Assembly: GCF_000285575.1 (NCBI RefSeq)
Contig: NZ_HE611054.1
Coordinates: 98,037-162,036, forward strand
Reading direction: 5' to 3'
Source of the DNA: Clostridium senegalense JC122
Lineage (GTDB): Bacteria > Bacillota > Clostridia > Clostridiales > Clostridiaceae
Length of the DNA: 64,000 nucleotides
Shown here: in pieces, positions 1-9,451 of the stretch
Layout: each line of letters opens with the position of its first letter
Position numbering within the stretch: the first letter of the stretch is position 1
Translations under genes and position numbers: made by a program
The notes under the pieces: generated by a model
What the model was told of the DNA's origin: nothing
What the model saw: the letters and a program-made list of their open reading frames with translations, nothing else
The model's database searches: none

Positions 1-20
1 GACCTTTTTTATTTTATTTT

Positions 21-1403
21 TTATAAATTGTTTTCAAGAAACATTTCTCCTATTTTGTAAACATCTCCTGCACCTACTGTTAGGATCAAATCTTCTTCTT
101 TTGCATTTTCTTCTAAATAATCTACTATTTCTTCGAAACTATGAAAATTCTTAGCATCTATTCCTGTTTCTCTTATAGCATCACCTAGTTTATCTGAACT
201 AACTATTCCTGTATCTTTTTCACGGGCAGCATATATATCTGCAAGAATTAGATTTTTAGTTCCTTTAAAGCAATTTACAAAATCATCGAATAAAGTTATT
301 GTTCTTGTATAAGTGTGTGGTTGGAAGATTACAAAAACATCTTTATGAGGATAGTTTTTTACAGCCTCTAACGTTGCTCTTATTTCTGTAGGATGATGTG
401 CATAATCATCTACAACATTTATTCCATTCTTACATCCTTTAAATTCAAATCTTCTATGAGTTCCCCTAAAGTTAAATAATCCTTCAACTATTGATTCTTT
501 ACTAATGTTTAATGCTAAAGAACTACAAATAACAGACATAGCATTTAACACATTGTGTTTTCCTGGAACATTTAATTCTATAGAAAACAATTTTTCTTCA
601 TTTTTATAAACATCAAAAATGCCACAACCTAAATCATTATATTTAATATTTTTAGCTCTGTATTCACCATTTTCTATACCGAAACTCATTACATTACATT
701 TAGCATCCTTTATAACATCTATAGCATTTTTATCATCTGCATTTACAACTACATATCCATCATCAGGTATTATAGCCACAAATTTTTTAAAAGCTTCCTT
801 TACGTGATTTAAATCTCTATAGTAATCTAAATGGTCAGCTTCAACATTTAATATAACCCCTACATATGGATAAAAATTCAAAAATGACTCTTTATATTCA
901 CAAGCTTCTGTTATAAAATATTCACTTTCTCCAACTCTTACATTTCCCTCTATAGCGTCTAATTTTCCACCAACTAAAACAGTAGGGTCTATATTTTCTT
1001 TTAATCCTACATGAGCCATCATAGATGTAGTTGTAGTTTTCCCATGAGTTCCTGATATAGCAACTCCATATTTATGACCTTTCATAAGTAAACCTAAAAA
1101 TTCGGCTCTGTTTAACATTTTAATTCCATCATTTTTAGCTCTTATAAGTTCTGGATTATCTTCTGCTATAGCAGCTGTATAAACAACTAAATCTACTCCA
1201 TCTAAATTTGAACTATTATGTCCAATAAATATTTTAGCACCTAGCTTTTCTAGCTTTTCTGTAATATAACTTTGTGATCTATCTGAACCGGATACCTTGT
1301 ATTCATTCTTTATAAGTATTTCTGCAAGTCCGCTCATACTCACTCCACCTATACCTATAAAATGTATTGTCATATTTTTATTATCTAAAAAATCAAAAGA
1401 CAT
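21..1403 (-). CDS. murC: UDP-N-acetylmuramate--L-alanine ligase MurC
   Basis: Cytoplasmic ATP-dependent ligase that adds L-alanine to UDP-N-acetylmuramic acid, the first amino-acid step of peptidoglycan precursor synthesis. The N-terminal Rossmann-like motif [17 protein letters not shown], the ATP-binding [12 protein letters not shown] motif of Mur ligases and the central domain ([18 protein letters not shown]) are all visible, and 460 aa is the normal full length. An in-frame TTG at 1410-1412 directly abuts the AGGAG, so I chose the ATG at 1403, which lies 9 nt from it. The gene stands alone here: a long repeat region lies upstream and the stop is 20 bp from the window edge. Identification is secure. 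Confidence 0.97.
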   Translation of the reverse strand: MSFDFLDNKNMTIHFIGIGGVSMSGLAEILIKNEYKVSGSDRSQSYITEKLEKLGAKIFIGHNSSNLDGVDLVVYTAAIAEDNPELIRAKNDGIKMLNRAEFLGLLMKGHKYGVAISGTHGKTTTTSMMAHVGLKENIDPTVLVGGKLDAIEGNVRVGESEYFITEACEYKESFLNFYPYVGVILNVEADHLDYYRDLNHVKEAFKKFVAIIPDDGYVVVNADDKNAIDVIKDAKCNVMSFGIENGEYRAKNIKYNDLGCGIFDVYKNEEKLFSIELNVPGKHNVLNAMSVICSSLALNISKESIVEGLFNFRGTHRRFEFKGCKNGINVVDDYAHHPTEIRATLEAVKNYPHKDVFVIFQPHTYTRTITLFDDFVNCFKGTKNLILADIYAAREKDTGIVSSDKLGDAIRETGIDAKNFHSFEEIVDYLEENAKEEDLILTVGAGDVYKIGEMFLENNL

Positions 1404-2596
1404 TAAAAACAACTCCTAACTATAAATATAAAAAATTTCCTAATATTAATTTAGTCTTACTCTTCCATCTTCGACACTATAAATTTTAAAATTTAAAATC
1501 TACATTATAATTATATACAAAAACCGTAAAAAAACACATCAAATTTGTTTTATATTAACAATACATCAAATTAGTATAGGTAAACAAGCTTCTATTTAAG
1601 TTTATCCATCAAATTTTTATTATCACAAGATGAAATTGTAAATCTAACTAAAGCTAAATTCAAAGTTTACAGCCATAACAAATGGGACAGGCACGATTAA
1701 TGTAGCTCCATAAGATAAAAATCAGCTGTTTAAATTTAGTTATTATAAATAAAAAAGTTAGCCAGTCCCTTAATATAGTTAAGAGTTAAAAATTAATAGT
1801 TCAGGTTGAAACTGGATTCCAGTTTCTTTTTAATTTAAGGGAGTAAAATTTAAGCTGAAGATATAAAACAAACTAAATATATATTCAAGGTTCGCAGCCG
1901 TAACAAGAAGGACAGGCGTACCAAAGTGAATTTTCCATAAGTTATTTTCACAGTTAAATCATAATGTTATCAATAAAACCTAAAGCAATCAAAGCCGGTC
2001 CTTAAGATAGTTAATAGTTAAGAGTTTAGGAGGAAAGTGGTAACCACTTCCCTTTGAATTGTTGGGGACTGGCTTTGATTTATTAGCTAAGAAGTGCAAA
2101 GCTAGGAGAGCATCTAATTTTAAGCGAAGTAAATAAATTTACCGTGCCTGTCCCATTTGTGATGGAGCTAACATCAGTAGTAATTGCTTGTTTACGTGTT
2201 TGGGACCGACTTCGAGCAGTATTGGAGAAAATTTAAAATCAGCAAAAGTATCTATCCCAAAGAATAGCAAAGTAGCCAATTACGCGTCTGTCCCTCTTGT
2301 GATGGATGTAGAACTTGGAGGAAGTGATTGGTTAGGAGTTTTACTTTTACAGATTTTAAAATGTGTTGTAACATTTTAACTTTTCTAATTTTTAAAATTA
2401 AATTTAATTTTAAAAATTGTTTAAAGTTTTAAACTTCTCTTTCATTATTTTTTTCTATTTTTCATAATAAAGCTTATACTTTAGCCATTTATAATGATTA
2501 ATTCAAAAATTTTAGGGAATGCTATATCTATATTGCCATAAATATTTTGTTGAAAAATGTATAATTTTATTTTATATTATAATAGGTTTTTAATAT
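1404..2596. repeat. Composite intergenic repeat region with four palindrome-ended modules
   Basis: No credible gene lies between murC and the nucleoside transporter. From left to right I see: a line of the AAACAAGCTT...AAATTTTTATTATCA family at 1583-1625; type A module 1684-1769; hairpin GAAACTGG/CCAGTTTC at 1808-1826 followed by a T-run; type B module 1909-2002; hairpin GAAAGTGG/CCACTTCC at 2033-2050; type D module (inverted) 2065-2154; type C module (inverted) 2202-2294. The 63-codon open frame at 2188-2379 lies across module C and is not a gene. The stretch 2300-2596 is AT-rich and includes the transporter promoter region. Confidence 0.85.
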
Positions 2597-2610
2597 ATCT
2601 CTGCAGAGAT
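2597..2610. promoter_or_regulatory. Perfect 14-bp palindrome upstream of nucleoside transporter, candidate operator
   Basis: ATCTCTGCAGAGAT is a perfect palindrome 41 bp before the start codon of the transporter. A plausible sigma-A promoter lies just upstream (TTGAAA at 2550-2555, TATATT at 2573-2578, 17-bp spacing), so the palindrome would sit near or just after the transcription start, where a repressor would act. The regulator is unknown and the function is inferred from position only. Confidence 0.4.
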
Positions 2611-2651
2611 GTTCAATAAAAATTGAATACAAATAATGGAGAATAGTGAAT

Positions 2652-3872
2652 ATGGATAAATTTATAGGTATTTTAGGAATAATTTCATTTTTACTAATTG
2701 CCTACCTGTTTTCATCGAATAGAAAGAAAATCGATTGGAAACTTGTAGGAATTGGTTTATCACTACAAGGTATTTTTGCCTTATTAGTACTAAAAGTTCC
2801 ACTAGGACAAAGTTTTTTCGCATTTCTTAGTAAGATAATCGATAAACTTTTAGCCTTTACTGTTGAGGGAAGTACTTTCCTATTTGGAAATCTACTAGAT
2901 ACTCAATCTTTTGGTTTTATATTTGCATTTCAAGTATTACCTACAATAATATTCTTTTCTGCCCTTATGGCTATTTTATATCATTTAGGTATAATGCAAA
3001 TCATAATTTCAGTATTTGCTAAAGGACTTGCTAAACTTTTAGGAACTAGTGGTGCAGAAACTATTTCTGCTGTTTCAAATATTTTCTTAAGTCAAAATGA
3101 AGCTCCACTTATAGTAAAACCTTACTTAAGCAAAATGACTAGATCTGAGTTATTTGCCGTAATGGTTGGTGGAATGGCTACTGTTGCTGGTAGTGTTATG
3201 GCTGGATATGTTGCAATGGGAGTTAGTGCTAGTCACTTACTTGCTGCTAGTGTTATGGCTGCTCCAGCAGGACTTGTAATGGCTAAGATTTTAATTCCAG
3301 AAACTGAGGAACCTGTAACTAAAGGTTCTGTTGAGTTAAAAGATGAAAAAACAGCTACAAACGTAATTGAAGCTGCATCTAACGGAGCAATGGAAGGTAT
3401 TCAAATTGCGATAAACGTTGGTGGACTTTTAATTGCATTCGTTGCTTTAATTGCTCTTTTAAACTATATTTTAGGACTTGTAGGCGGCATTTTTGGCGCT
3501 GACTTCTTAAGTTTAAACTGGATTTTTGGTAAATTATTTGCGCCTATAGCATACTTAATGGGAGTTCCTGGCCAAGATATCAGCGTTGCTGGAAATCTTT
3601 TAGGACAAAAGGTTGTTTTAAACGAATTTGTTGCTTATAGTAACCTTTCACCATTAATAGCTAGTAATGCACTTTCACCAAAAACTGTTATAATCTTAAC
3701 TTATGCTCTTTGCGGATTTGCAAACTTCAGCTCTATAGCTATACAAATAGGTTCTATAGGAAGTCTTGCTCCTGAGAAGAGAAAAGATGTTGCAAAACTT
3801 GGTTTAAGAGCTGTACTTGCTGGTTCTTTATCAGCATTTATGACTGCTACAATTGCAGGATTATTATCTTAA
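2652..3872 (+). CDS. nupC: Concentrative nucleoside transporter (NupC/CNT family)
   Basis: Inner-membrane symporter that imports nucleosides with H+ or Na+. The 406-aa protein has the CNT layout: N-terminal Nucleos_tra2_N segment (about residues 8-80), gate domain and C-terminal domain, with the family motifs SNIFLSQNEAPLIVKPYL, VAGSVMAGYVAMG, GIQIAINVGGLLIAFVALI and GFANFSSIAIQIGSIG. A GTG at 2646 is only 4 nt from the GGAG, so the ATG at 2652 is preferred. It is monocistronic, with a palindrome upstream and a terminator downstream. Substrate (purine versus pyrimidine nucleosides) cannot be read from the sequence. Confidence 0.95.
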   Translation: MDKFIGILGIISFLLIAYLFSSNRKKIDWKLVGIGLSLQGIFALLVLKVPLGQSFFAFLSKIIDKLLAFTVEGSTFLFGNLLDTQSFGFIFAFQVLPTIIFFSALMAILYHLGIMQIIISVFAKGLAKLLGTSGAETISAVSNIFLSQNEAPLIVKPYLSKMTRSELFAVMVGGMATVAGSVMAGYVAMGVSASHLLAASVMAAPAGLVMAKILIPETEEPVTKGSVELKDEKTATNVIEAASNGAMEGIQIAINVGGLLIAFVALIALLNYILGLVGGIFGADFLSLNWIFGKLFAPIAYLMGVPGQDISVAGNLLGQKVVLNEFVAYSNLSPLIASNALSPKTVIILTYALCGFANFSSIAIQIGSIGSLAPEKRKDVAKLGLRAVLAGSLSAFMTATIAGLLS

Positions 3873-3905
3873 TTAAATCAGTCAATCTTTTATAACATAT
3901 AAATA

Positions 3906-3943
3906 AAAAGATAAACCTTAAATTATAGGTTTATCTTTTTTTA
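3906..3943 (+). terminator. Rho-independent terminator of the nucleoside transporter
   Basis: Inverted repeat AAGATAAACC...GGTTTATCTT with a 9-nt loop followed by a T-run, 35 bp after the stop codon. Confidence 0.85.
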
Positions 3944-4171
3944 TTGTATAAAATTTTTCCCATAAATTCCCTTTTTATTATAAAAAAATAGTCTAAATTT
4001 AATTATATAAATCTTAAATTATCTTAAATTAACATCTATAACTTTGTATAAGTTATTCTTCGACAGTATTTATTATTTCATAAAAAAACTGTAGAAATAA
4101 ACTTATTTACATTTACTCATATTAATGAAAAAATATTAATATACTAATATTTGGAAGTTAGGAGTGGTACT

Positions 4172-4342
4172 TTGAAAAAGATTCAAACACTTAGGTTCCT
4201 TCAAATTTTTATTTTTTTCCCTCTCCTAATAGTTCTTGCAACATATAATATGAATCAAAGAGAGGAAATTTCTTTTATAATGTTATTTACATCTTACACA
4301 GTTTTTTATGAAATATTATTACTTAAAAAGCGCAAAAAATAA
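4172..4342 (+). CDS. Small two-helix membrane protein, unknown function
   Basis: A 56-aa protein beginning at a TTG 7 nt after AGGAG; an upstream in-frame TTG at 4151 has no ribosome-binding site. Two hydrophobic stretches (about residues 8-24 and 33-48) are separated by a short charged loop (NQREE), and the C-terminus is strongly basic (KKRKK), so both ends should lie in the cytoplasm. I do not recognise a family. The good ribosome-binding site and membrane-like composition argue for a real gene, but the size keeps confidence moderate. Confidence 0.55.
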   Translation: MKKIQTLRFLQIFIFFPLLIVLATYNMNQREEISFIMLFTSYTVFYEILLLKKRKK

Positions 4343-4357
4343 ATAATCATCTTTCCA

Positions 4358-4391
4358 TAAAAAACCCCTAGAAATTTCTTTCTAGGGGTGC
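4358..4391 (-). terminator. Terminator of the transaldolase-like gene
   Basis: Stem ACCCCTAGAAA/TTTCTAGGGGT with a T-run only on the minus-strand side, 36 bp beyond the stop of the aldolase gene. Confidence 0.85.
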
Positions 4392-4426
4392 TTAGGCATA
4401 ATTAAATAAATAATCATCCTTATTAA

Positions 4427-5074
4427 CTATTTTTTAGGTACTGTTTCCCAATCTTTTAGGAATTTTTCTATTCCTGCATCTGTTAATGGGTGTTTTGTCA
4501 TTTGTAATAATACGTTTAGTGGAACTGTAGCAATGTGAGCTCCTAATCTAGCTGCTTTTGTTGCATGGATAGGATTTCTTACACTTGCTGCTATTATTTC
4601 TGTTTCTATTCCGTGTATATCGAAAATATCAACGATTTCTTCTATTAAGTTCATTCCTTCCATTCCTATATCATCTAATCTTCCTAAGAATGGACTTACA
4701 TAAGTTGCGCCAGCTCTAGCTGCAAGTAAAGCTTGTGCTGCTGAGAATATTAAAGTTACATTTGTTTTTATTCCTTTTGCACTTAAAACTTTAGTTGCTT
4801 TTAATCCTTCCTCTGTCATTGGAAGTTTTATAACTATGTTTTTGTGAATTTTAACAAGCTCTAATGCTTCGCTAACCATTCCTTCACATTCTAAGCTTAT
4901 AACTTCTGCACTTATAGGACCATCAACTATTGATGTTATTTCTTTTATAACTTCTTTAAAATCTCTTCCTGACTTAGCTATTAAAGATGGGTTAGTTGTA
5001 ACACCACATATTATACCCATATCATTAGCTCTTTTTATTTCTTCTGTTATAGCTGTATCTATAAATAATTTCAT
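4427..5074 (-). CDS. fsa: Transaldolase-like / fructose-6-phosphate aldolase family protein
   Basis: Cytoplasmic Schiff-base aldolase of the short (about 215 aa) TalC/FSA subfamily, acting in the pentose phosphate pathway as a transaldolase or cleaving fructose 6-phosphate. The signature TTNPSLI (residues 26-32), the likely Schiff-base Lys83 in [30 protein letters not shown] and the barrel end VRNP are present. Length 215 aa matches the family exactly. A ribosome-binding site AAAGGTG precedes the ATG. The sequence cannot tell a true transaldolase from an F6P aldolase. It has its own terminator and is separated by about 100 bp from the upstream comB gene. Confidence 0.9.
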   Translation of the reverse strand: MKLFIDTAITEEIKRANDMGIICGVTTNPSLIAKSGRDFKEVIKEITSIVDGPISAEVISLECEGMVSEALELVKIHKNIVIKLPMTEEGLKATKVLSAKGIKTNVTLIFSAAQALLAARAGATYVSPFLGRLDDIGMEGMNLIEEIVDIFDIHGIETEIIAASVRNPIHATKAARLGAHIATVPLNVLLQMTKHPLTDAGIEKFLKDWETVPKK

Positions 5075-5176
5075 TTATTTAGTTCACACCTTTCATTCTT
5101 TAACAATATTATAATTTACATGGTAATTATATCACACTACATTATAATTGAAAATTCTTACTTTCCAATTGGCTTT

Positions 5177-5884
5177 TTATGCTTTTATAATTCCATTTTT
5201 GTACTCTGGAACTATGTCTGTTATATCCTTAGATAAACAATATTCTAAGTCATCTTCCAATCCTAGTTCTAGTATTCTTTTATAGTGTGTTGCTCCCTTT
5301 ACAAAGGATGTTATATCTTTATTGTTATCATAAATATACAATGATGTTGTTGCTATATCTGTTAGTTTTACACTTATTTTTTCTTTTATTCTTGATATTA
5401 TGTATCCACTTGTTATAAAGTCATCCATTGAAAATTGACCATATGTTCCTGCATTTATAAATACTACATCTTTATTCTCTTTTACAATTTCATCAGCTAC
5501 AGCTTGTCCGTTAATCATTGAAGCTATTATTATTCTTTCTGCACAATCTGCATTTTTTATTGCCTGTGTTCCATTAGTAGTTGTCATAATAACAGTCTTT
5601 CCTTCAATTACATCTTTAGTGTATTCTAACGGTGAATTTGAATAATCAAATCCCTCTATTTTAAGTGCATTTCTTTCTCCACCTAAAATATATCTACTTC
5701 TATCATTTTTTGCAATTTCTATAGCCTCATCAACTTCTTTTACAGGGATTACTTTTTCACAGCCATTTTTAAGAGCTGTTACCATAACAGATGTTGCTCT
5801 TAAAACGTCTATAACTACAACTGTTTTTCCCTCTATTTTTTCTTTTTTTATGTCACTTGCTGATATTATAATGTCTATGTTCAT
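5177..5884 (-). CDS. comB: Probable 2-phosphosulfolactate phosphatase (ComB family)
   Basis: Mg2+-dependent phosphatase family that removes phosphate from 2-phosphosulfolactate, a step of coenzyme M synthesis in archaea. Motifs VVVIDVLRATSVMVTAL near the start, LGGERNALKIEGFDYSNSP and TTTNGTQAI are the ComB hallmarks, and 235 aa is the usual length. Clostridia do not make coenzyme M as far as I know, so the true substrate here may be another phospho-acid; ComB homologues of unclear role are common in Clostridia. The ATG has AAAGGA 9 nt upstream. It follows the methyltransferase gene by 24 bp and is probably co-transcribed with it. Confidence 0.88.
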   Translation of the reverse strand: MNIDIIISASDIKKEKIEGKTVVVIDVLRATSVMVTALKNGCEKVIPVKEVDEAIEIAKNDRSRYILGGERNALKIEGFDYSNSPLEYTKDVIEGKTVIMTTTNGTQAIKNADCAERIIIASMINGQAVADEIVKENKDVVFINAGTYGQFSMDDFITSGYIISRIKEKISVKLTDIATTSLYIYDNNKDITSFVKGATHYKRILELGLEDDLEYCLSKDITDIVPEYKNGIIKA

Positions 5885-5908
5885 AAAAATAACTTCCTTT
5901 CATATGCT

Positions 5909-6877
5909 TTATTTACATATTTCTATATACCTTTTAAAATTGCCTTTTTTTACACAACATTTATCTATAATTTTAAAACCTTGTGAGATTATATGATTAT
6001 CCATATCTTCGAAGGTTATAATTATCATTTTCTTTGCAATTTTACGAGCTGTTTTTATAATATCCAACTGGTCTTTAAGTGTTGTTGGTGAAAATAGTCC
6101 GTAAGGAATATCTACAATTGCAACATCAAATTTTTCTTCTATATCATGCATGTTTCCAATTGTTATAACATCTTTATAACCAAAAAACTTAAGATTTTTC
6201 TTTGCATTTTGCCCTATAGCTCTGCTTATTTCATAACCTTTAATATTTAAATCAAGTGAGCTTGCTTCTATAACAACAGTTCCTATACCACAACAAGGGT
6301 CAACTAATTTACTTTCAAAATTGTTTTCAATTGCAATATTAACTATAGCTCTAGACATTCTTACACTTAATCCATTTGAGTACGAATATGGTTTTTCATC
6401 GTGTATATGCCACTCATAATCATTCTTTTCATATTCACCAAATATCCATCTATCACCTATCTTACTTACCCCTAAAAGTACTTTAGGCGATTGTAAATTA
6501 GGATATCCCTTTATAACAAATCCAACCTCTTTTAATGCATTAAGCCTCTCCTGATAAGATAATGGGTCATTTTGTATGGCTTTCACATAACAAACTTTAA
6601 ACTGTTCATAGGCTAACTTATCTTCAATAATTTTTTCAACTATTTCTTCTAAAGTATTTGCTGAATATATTATAGATATTTTTTCTTTTATAAAAGGACT
6701 TCTAGAAGGATTTACGCAGTTATTAGAAAAAATATATTTTTCCTTTGATACATCATTAAAAATGCACTTCATCTCTAAATTACATAGTTCTTCTTCATAT
6801 GTAGGATAATTGATAACGTAAAAATACTCTTTACTTTTATTTTTGTCTATTTCATTTTCCATAATTAAATCCATCAT
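5909..6877 (-). CDS. SAM-dependent methyltransferase, UPF0020/TrmG10-like
   Basis: A 322-aa protein with a C-terminal class I methyltransferase domain: motif I LVDPCCGIGTVVIEA at residues 191-205 and a motif IV variant DIPYG at 256-260 in place of the usual (N/D)PPY. This arrangement is typical of the archaeal-type tRNA guanine-N2 methyltransferase/UPF0020 group that modifies tRNA or rRNA. The N-terminal half (1-160) is of unclear fold and shows no obvious THUMP signature. AAGGA precedes the ATG. It lies upstream of comB with a 24-bp gap. Substrate is not predictable; the RNA target is inferred from the family. Confidence 0.75.
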   Translation of the reverse strand: MMDLIMENEIDKNKSKEYFYVINYPTYEEELCNLEMKCIFNDVSKEKYIFSNNCVNPSRSPFIKEKISIIYSANTLEEIVEKIIEDKLAYEQFKVCYVKAIQNDPLSYQERLNALKEVGFVIKGYPNLQSPKVLLGVSKIGDRWIFGEYEKNDYEWHIHDEKPYSYSNGLSVRMSRAIVNIAIENNFESKLVDPCCGIGTVVIEASSLDLNIKGYEISRAIGQNAKKNLKFFGYKDVITIGNMHDIEEKFDVAIVDIPYGLFSPTTLKDQLDIIKTARKIAKKMIIITFEDMDNHIISQGFKIIDKCCVKKGNFKRYIEICK

Positions 6878-7738
6878 TTAAACACGTCCTTTTCACACCT
6901 TGATTGTAGTATTTTAATTTTGTAAAGTCAATTAATATACCTTTATTTTCCTAAGTGGTATTACTACTTACTTCGCTCCTAGTAATACTAAACGTACTTT
7001 TATATAAATTTGCAAGGCAAATTATATTAATAGATTAAAAAGAAAGTGGTTTCCCACTTTCATCCTGAACTATTAACTATCTTAAGGACCGGCTTTGATT
7101 ACTTTAATTTTTATTGATAACTTTATGATTTCACTGTGAAAATAACTTATGGAAAATATATTTTGATACGCCTGTCCTTCTTGTTACGGATATAAACTCT
7201 GAATATAGCTTTTGTTAGTTTAATCTCTCAAGCTTAGAATTTACTCCCCTAAATTAAAAAGAAACTGGTAGTCCAGTTTCCTCAAGAACTCTTAAATTTT
7301 AACTATTAACTCTTAACTAACTAAGCTCTAGTTTCCTCCAACATTGTCAAATGTCAATTTTTCAAAACTTTCTACCTCAACTAAATAAGCATCTATCCTA
7401 AGTTATACCTCCATCACAAGAGGGACAGACGCGTTATTGGCTACTTTACTATACTTAGGGCCAGATACTTTTGTTGATTTTAGATTCTCTCTAATGCTGT
7501 TCTAAGTCGGTCCCCATCACCTGTTTTAGCAACACACCTAAACAATCAACTCCTTCCAGTATTAGCTCCATAACAAATGGGACAGGCACGGTAAATTTAT
7601 TTTCTTTGCTAATATCTGATGCTCTCCTAACTTTATACTTATATCTAAAAATTCAAAGCCAGTCCCTAGCAATTCCAAAGAAACTGGCGATCCAGTTTCA
7701 ACCTAAATTGTCAATTGTCCTTTGTCCATTGTCAATTT
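6878..7738. repeat. Composite intergenic repeat region
   Basis: No gene seen. Contents in order: TATTACTA/TAGTAATA palindrome (6957-6997); hairpin GAAAGTGG/CCACTTTC (7043-7061); type B module inverted 7085-7178; hairpin GAAACTGG/CCAGTTTC (7261-7280); TTAACTM heptamers (about 7295-7322); type C module 7422-7514; type D module 7579-7666; another GAAACTGG hairpin (7680-7700); a heptamer tract of the ATTGTCM type (7708-7738) that reaches the stop codon of the PspC gene. Confidence 0.85.
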
Positions 7739-7948
7739 TTACACATTTGTTTTCATCTGTTTTTTAGGCTCTATTGGGATAAAAATCGCAAATAAGATAT
7801 ATGCCAATAACCCACTTCCGTATACTGCAAAAAATACTGCAAAAAGCAAACGTACAATTTTAGGATCTACATCAAAATATTTAGCAATACCACCACAAAC
7901 ACCAGCAATCCATTTCCCTTTTTTAATTCTATATAATCTTTTTTTCAT
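7739..7948 (-). CDS. PspC domain membrane protein
   Basis: A 69-aa PspC-family protein. The hallmark GKWIAGVCGGIAKYFDVDPKIVRLLF (in parts: the amphipathic VCGGIA...DP segment) spans residues 11-36 and is followed by one transmembrane helix (about 35-58, ending IFIPIEP). Proteins of this kind sense or respond to membrane stress. It lies 51 bp downstream of the second permease gene of the ABC transporter, on the same strand, which suggests that it is the last gene of that operon; a membrane-stress protein fits an antimicrobial-peptide resistance locus. AAAGGT precedes the ATG. Confidence 0.88.
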   Translation of the reverse strand: MKKRLYRIKKGKWIAGVCGGIAKYFDVDPKIVRLLFAVFFAVYGSGLLAYILFAIFIPIEPKKQMKTNV

Positions 7949-7999
7949 GAATATTTACCTTTCTATCATTGTTCTTCTGCCCTACGTCTAAGCCTATGA

Positions 8000-8722
8000 C
8001 TAATTTTTCTCAATATATTTGAAACGCTTCAGTATAAAAACAGAAAGGCAACCACATAGTAACAAGACTATACTACTTACTATCCGACTTTGGGCAGTAG
8101 CATCACTGGAACCTGAAACCCCAAATACTGCTGAAATAGGATAGAATGTTATTAATATTTTTGACCTCCACGCGATTATTCCAGCAAAAGAGTACATTTC
8201 AGTTAGTAATAATGCAATCCAATGACCTTTTTTCATATATGATACCAAAGCAATAATAGGCGAGATAGCAAGGAATATTCCAACACCTTGAAGAAAATAT
8301 ATTTTCATAAAATCTAAAACCATTCCTACCGATAAATCATAAAAATGTAATATTGCCTCAGTGAAAAATGCTATTGCAAAGAGCAGCAAATAAATGAAAA
8401 TGCTGAATAAAAAAGTAATAATCATTTTTGTAGCAATTAATTTTGTTTCATTTATAGGAATAATTAGTAAAGATTTTATAGTGTCCTCATCTTCTTCACG
8501 ACAAATCATATAACTTCCCAAAAGAGAAATGAGTGCAGGAATAATAAAAATTGTTGCCAAAGGCTGAGCCATAGTCATATACCATCCTGCACTGTCTATA
8601 TCATGTGTAAACCATCCCTCTATAAAAACAACACCTGCTACCATAACTGTTGCAAAAATTGTAATCCAAACAATATTTAAACGGCGAATCTTTTGGAGTT
8701 CAGCCCAAAATAAATTTCGCAT
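8000..8722 (-). CDS. ABC-2 type permease, lantibiotic-immunity/bacitracin-type (second subunit)
   Basis: Membrane subunit of a peptide-efflux or immunity ABC transporter. The 240-aa protein has about six hydrophobic helices and the N-terminal family motif LFWAELQKIRRLNIVWITIF plus the cytoplasmic loop REEDEDTIKSLLIIPINETKLIATK, typical of MutG/EpiG/CprC-like permeases. GAGGTG lies 8 nt before the ATG. Only 3 nt separate it from the stop of the first permease, so the genes are translationally close. Codon choice and G+C look higher than in neighbouring metabolic genes. The exact peptide exported is unknown. Confidence 0.88.
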   Translation of the reverse strand: MRNLFWAELQKIRRLNIVWITIFATVMVAGVVFIEGWFTHDIDSAGWYMTMAQPLATIFIIPALISLLGSYMICREEDEDTIKSLLIIPINETKLIATKMIITFLFSIFIYLLLFAIAFFTEAILHFYDLSVGMVLDFMKIYFLQGVGIFLAISPIIALVSYMKKGHWIALLLTEMYSFAGIIAWRSKILITFYPISAVFGVSGSSDATAQSRIVSSIVLLLCGCLSVFILKRFKYIEKN

Positions 8723-8725
8723 TAT

Positions 8726-9451
8726 TTACACCTCATTTCTTTTCAATGCGATATTTGCAATAAATACTGCAATAATATCCCAAACGCAAATACAAAGAAA
8801 CGCTAACGGAACGTTACTTCCTTGTGACGACCAACGGGGAATATCGTTATTTCGCCCGATTATAACTGTCATACTGGATAAGGGATGTATATACATATTT
8901 ACAAGCATTGTGAAAATTGGGAAAAAAGCATAAACCAAGGTGATAGAAATTGGGAGAATGTATCCCTTTTGCCATGAGGTTATTGCTAAAATCGGCAACA
9001 TTGCAAAAGCAATAATAACACCAATTTCTAAACATTTTTTCAGCAAATATAATACGCTCCACCATTCAAATACCACATATCCTGAAAGCACGCTAACCAT
9101 AACGGAAGCTACGAATGTAATTAGCATGAAACAAATGGAGTAAACCAAAACCACAAAAAATTTACTAAAAAGGTATCCCATTTTGCTGATAGGAACAATC
9201 CAAAGTTGTTTGAGCGTATCATACTGATTTTCTTCGTGCATAAGCATGGTACTAAGTATTCCCAAAATAACAGGTAAGATAATGATAGGAGTAAAATTGA
9301 ATGCTGACCATCTATAATACTCTCTCGGGTCAACACCTTTACCCACAAAAAATAGTGCGAAAAACGGCATAATGAGAGCAGCTAACAACATGAGCCAAAT
9401 AGTCTTTTTGCGGCGCAGTTTAAGAAATTCTGTTTGAATAAGGTTAAGCAA
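8726..9451 (-). CDS. ABC-2 type permease, lantibiotic-immunity/bacitracin-type (first subunit)
   Basis: Companion permease of the peptide-resistance ABC transporter, about 241 aa with six predicted helices. It opens with LIQTEFLKLRRKKTIWLML and has the loop MHEENQYDTLKQLWIVPISK, the same layout as the second permease, so the two are ancient paralogues. The upstream in-frame GTG (9458-9460) overlaps the GGAGG itself; the TTG at 9449-9451, 8 nt after GGAGG, is the better start. In both cases the gene begins inside the 3' end of the ATPase gene, implying translational coupling. Family is clear; substrate is not. Confidence 0.85.
   Translation of the reverse strand: MLNLIQTEFLKLRRKKTIWLMLLAALIMPFFALFFVGKGVDPREYYRWSAFNFTPIIILPVILGILSTMLMHEENQYDTLKQLWIVPISKMGYLFSKFFVVLVYSICFMLITFVASVMVSVLSGYVVFEWWSVLYLLKKCLEIGVIIAFAMLPILAITSWQKGYILPISITLVYAFFPIFTMLVNMYIHPLSSMTVIIGRNNDIPRWSSQGSNVPLAFLCICVWDIIAVFIANIALKRNEV

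Noticed and set aside
2188-2379. 63-codon open frame in the repeat region after murC
   Set aside because: It runs across a type C module and flanking repeat; the same sequence elsewhere is interrupted and there is no ribosome-binding site.
7722-7991. 89-codon plus-strand frame over the PspC gene
   Set aside because: It is antisense to a clear PspC protein; the minus-strand gene has the ribosome-binding site and family motif.
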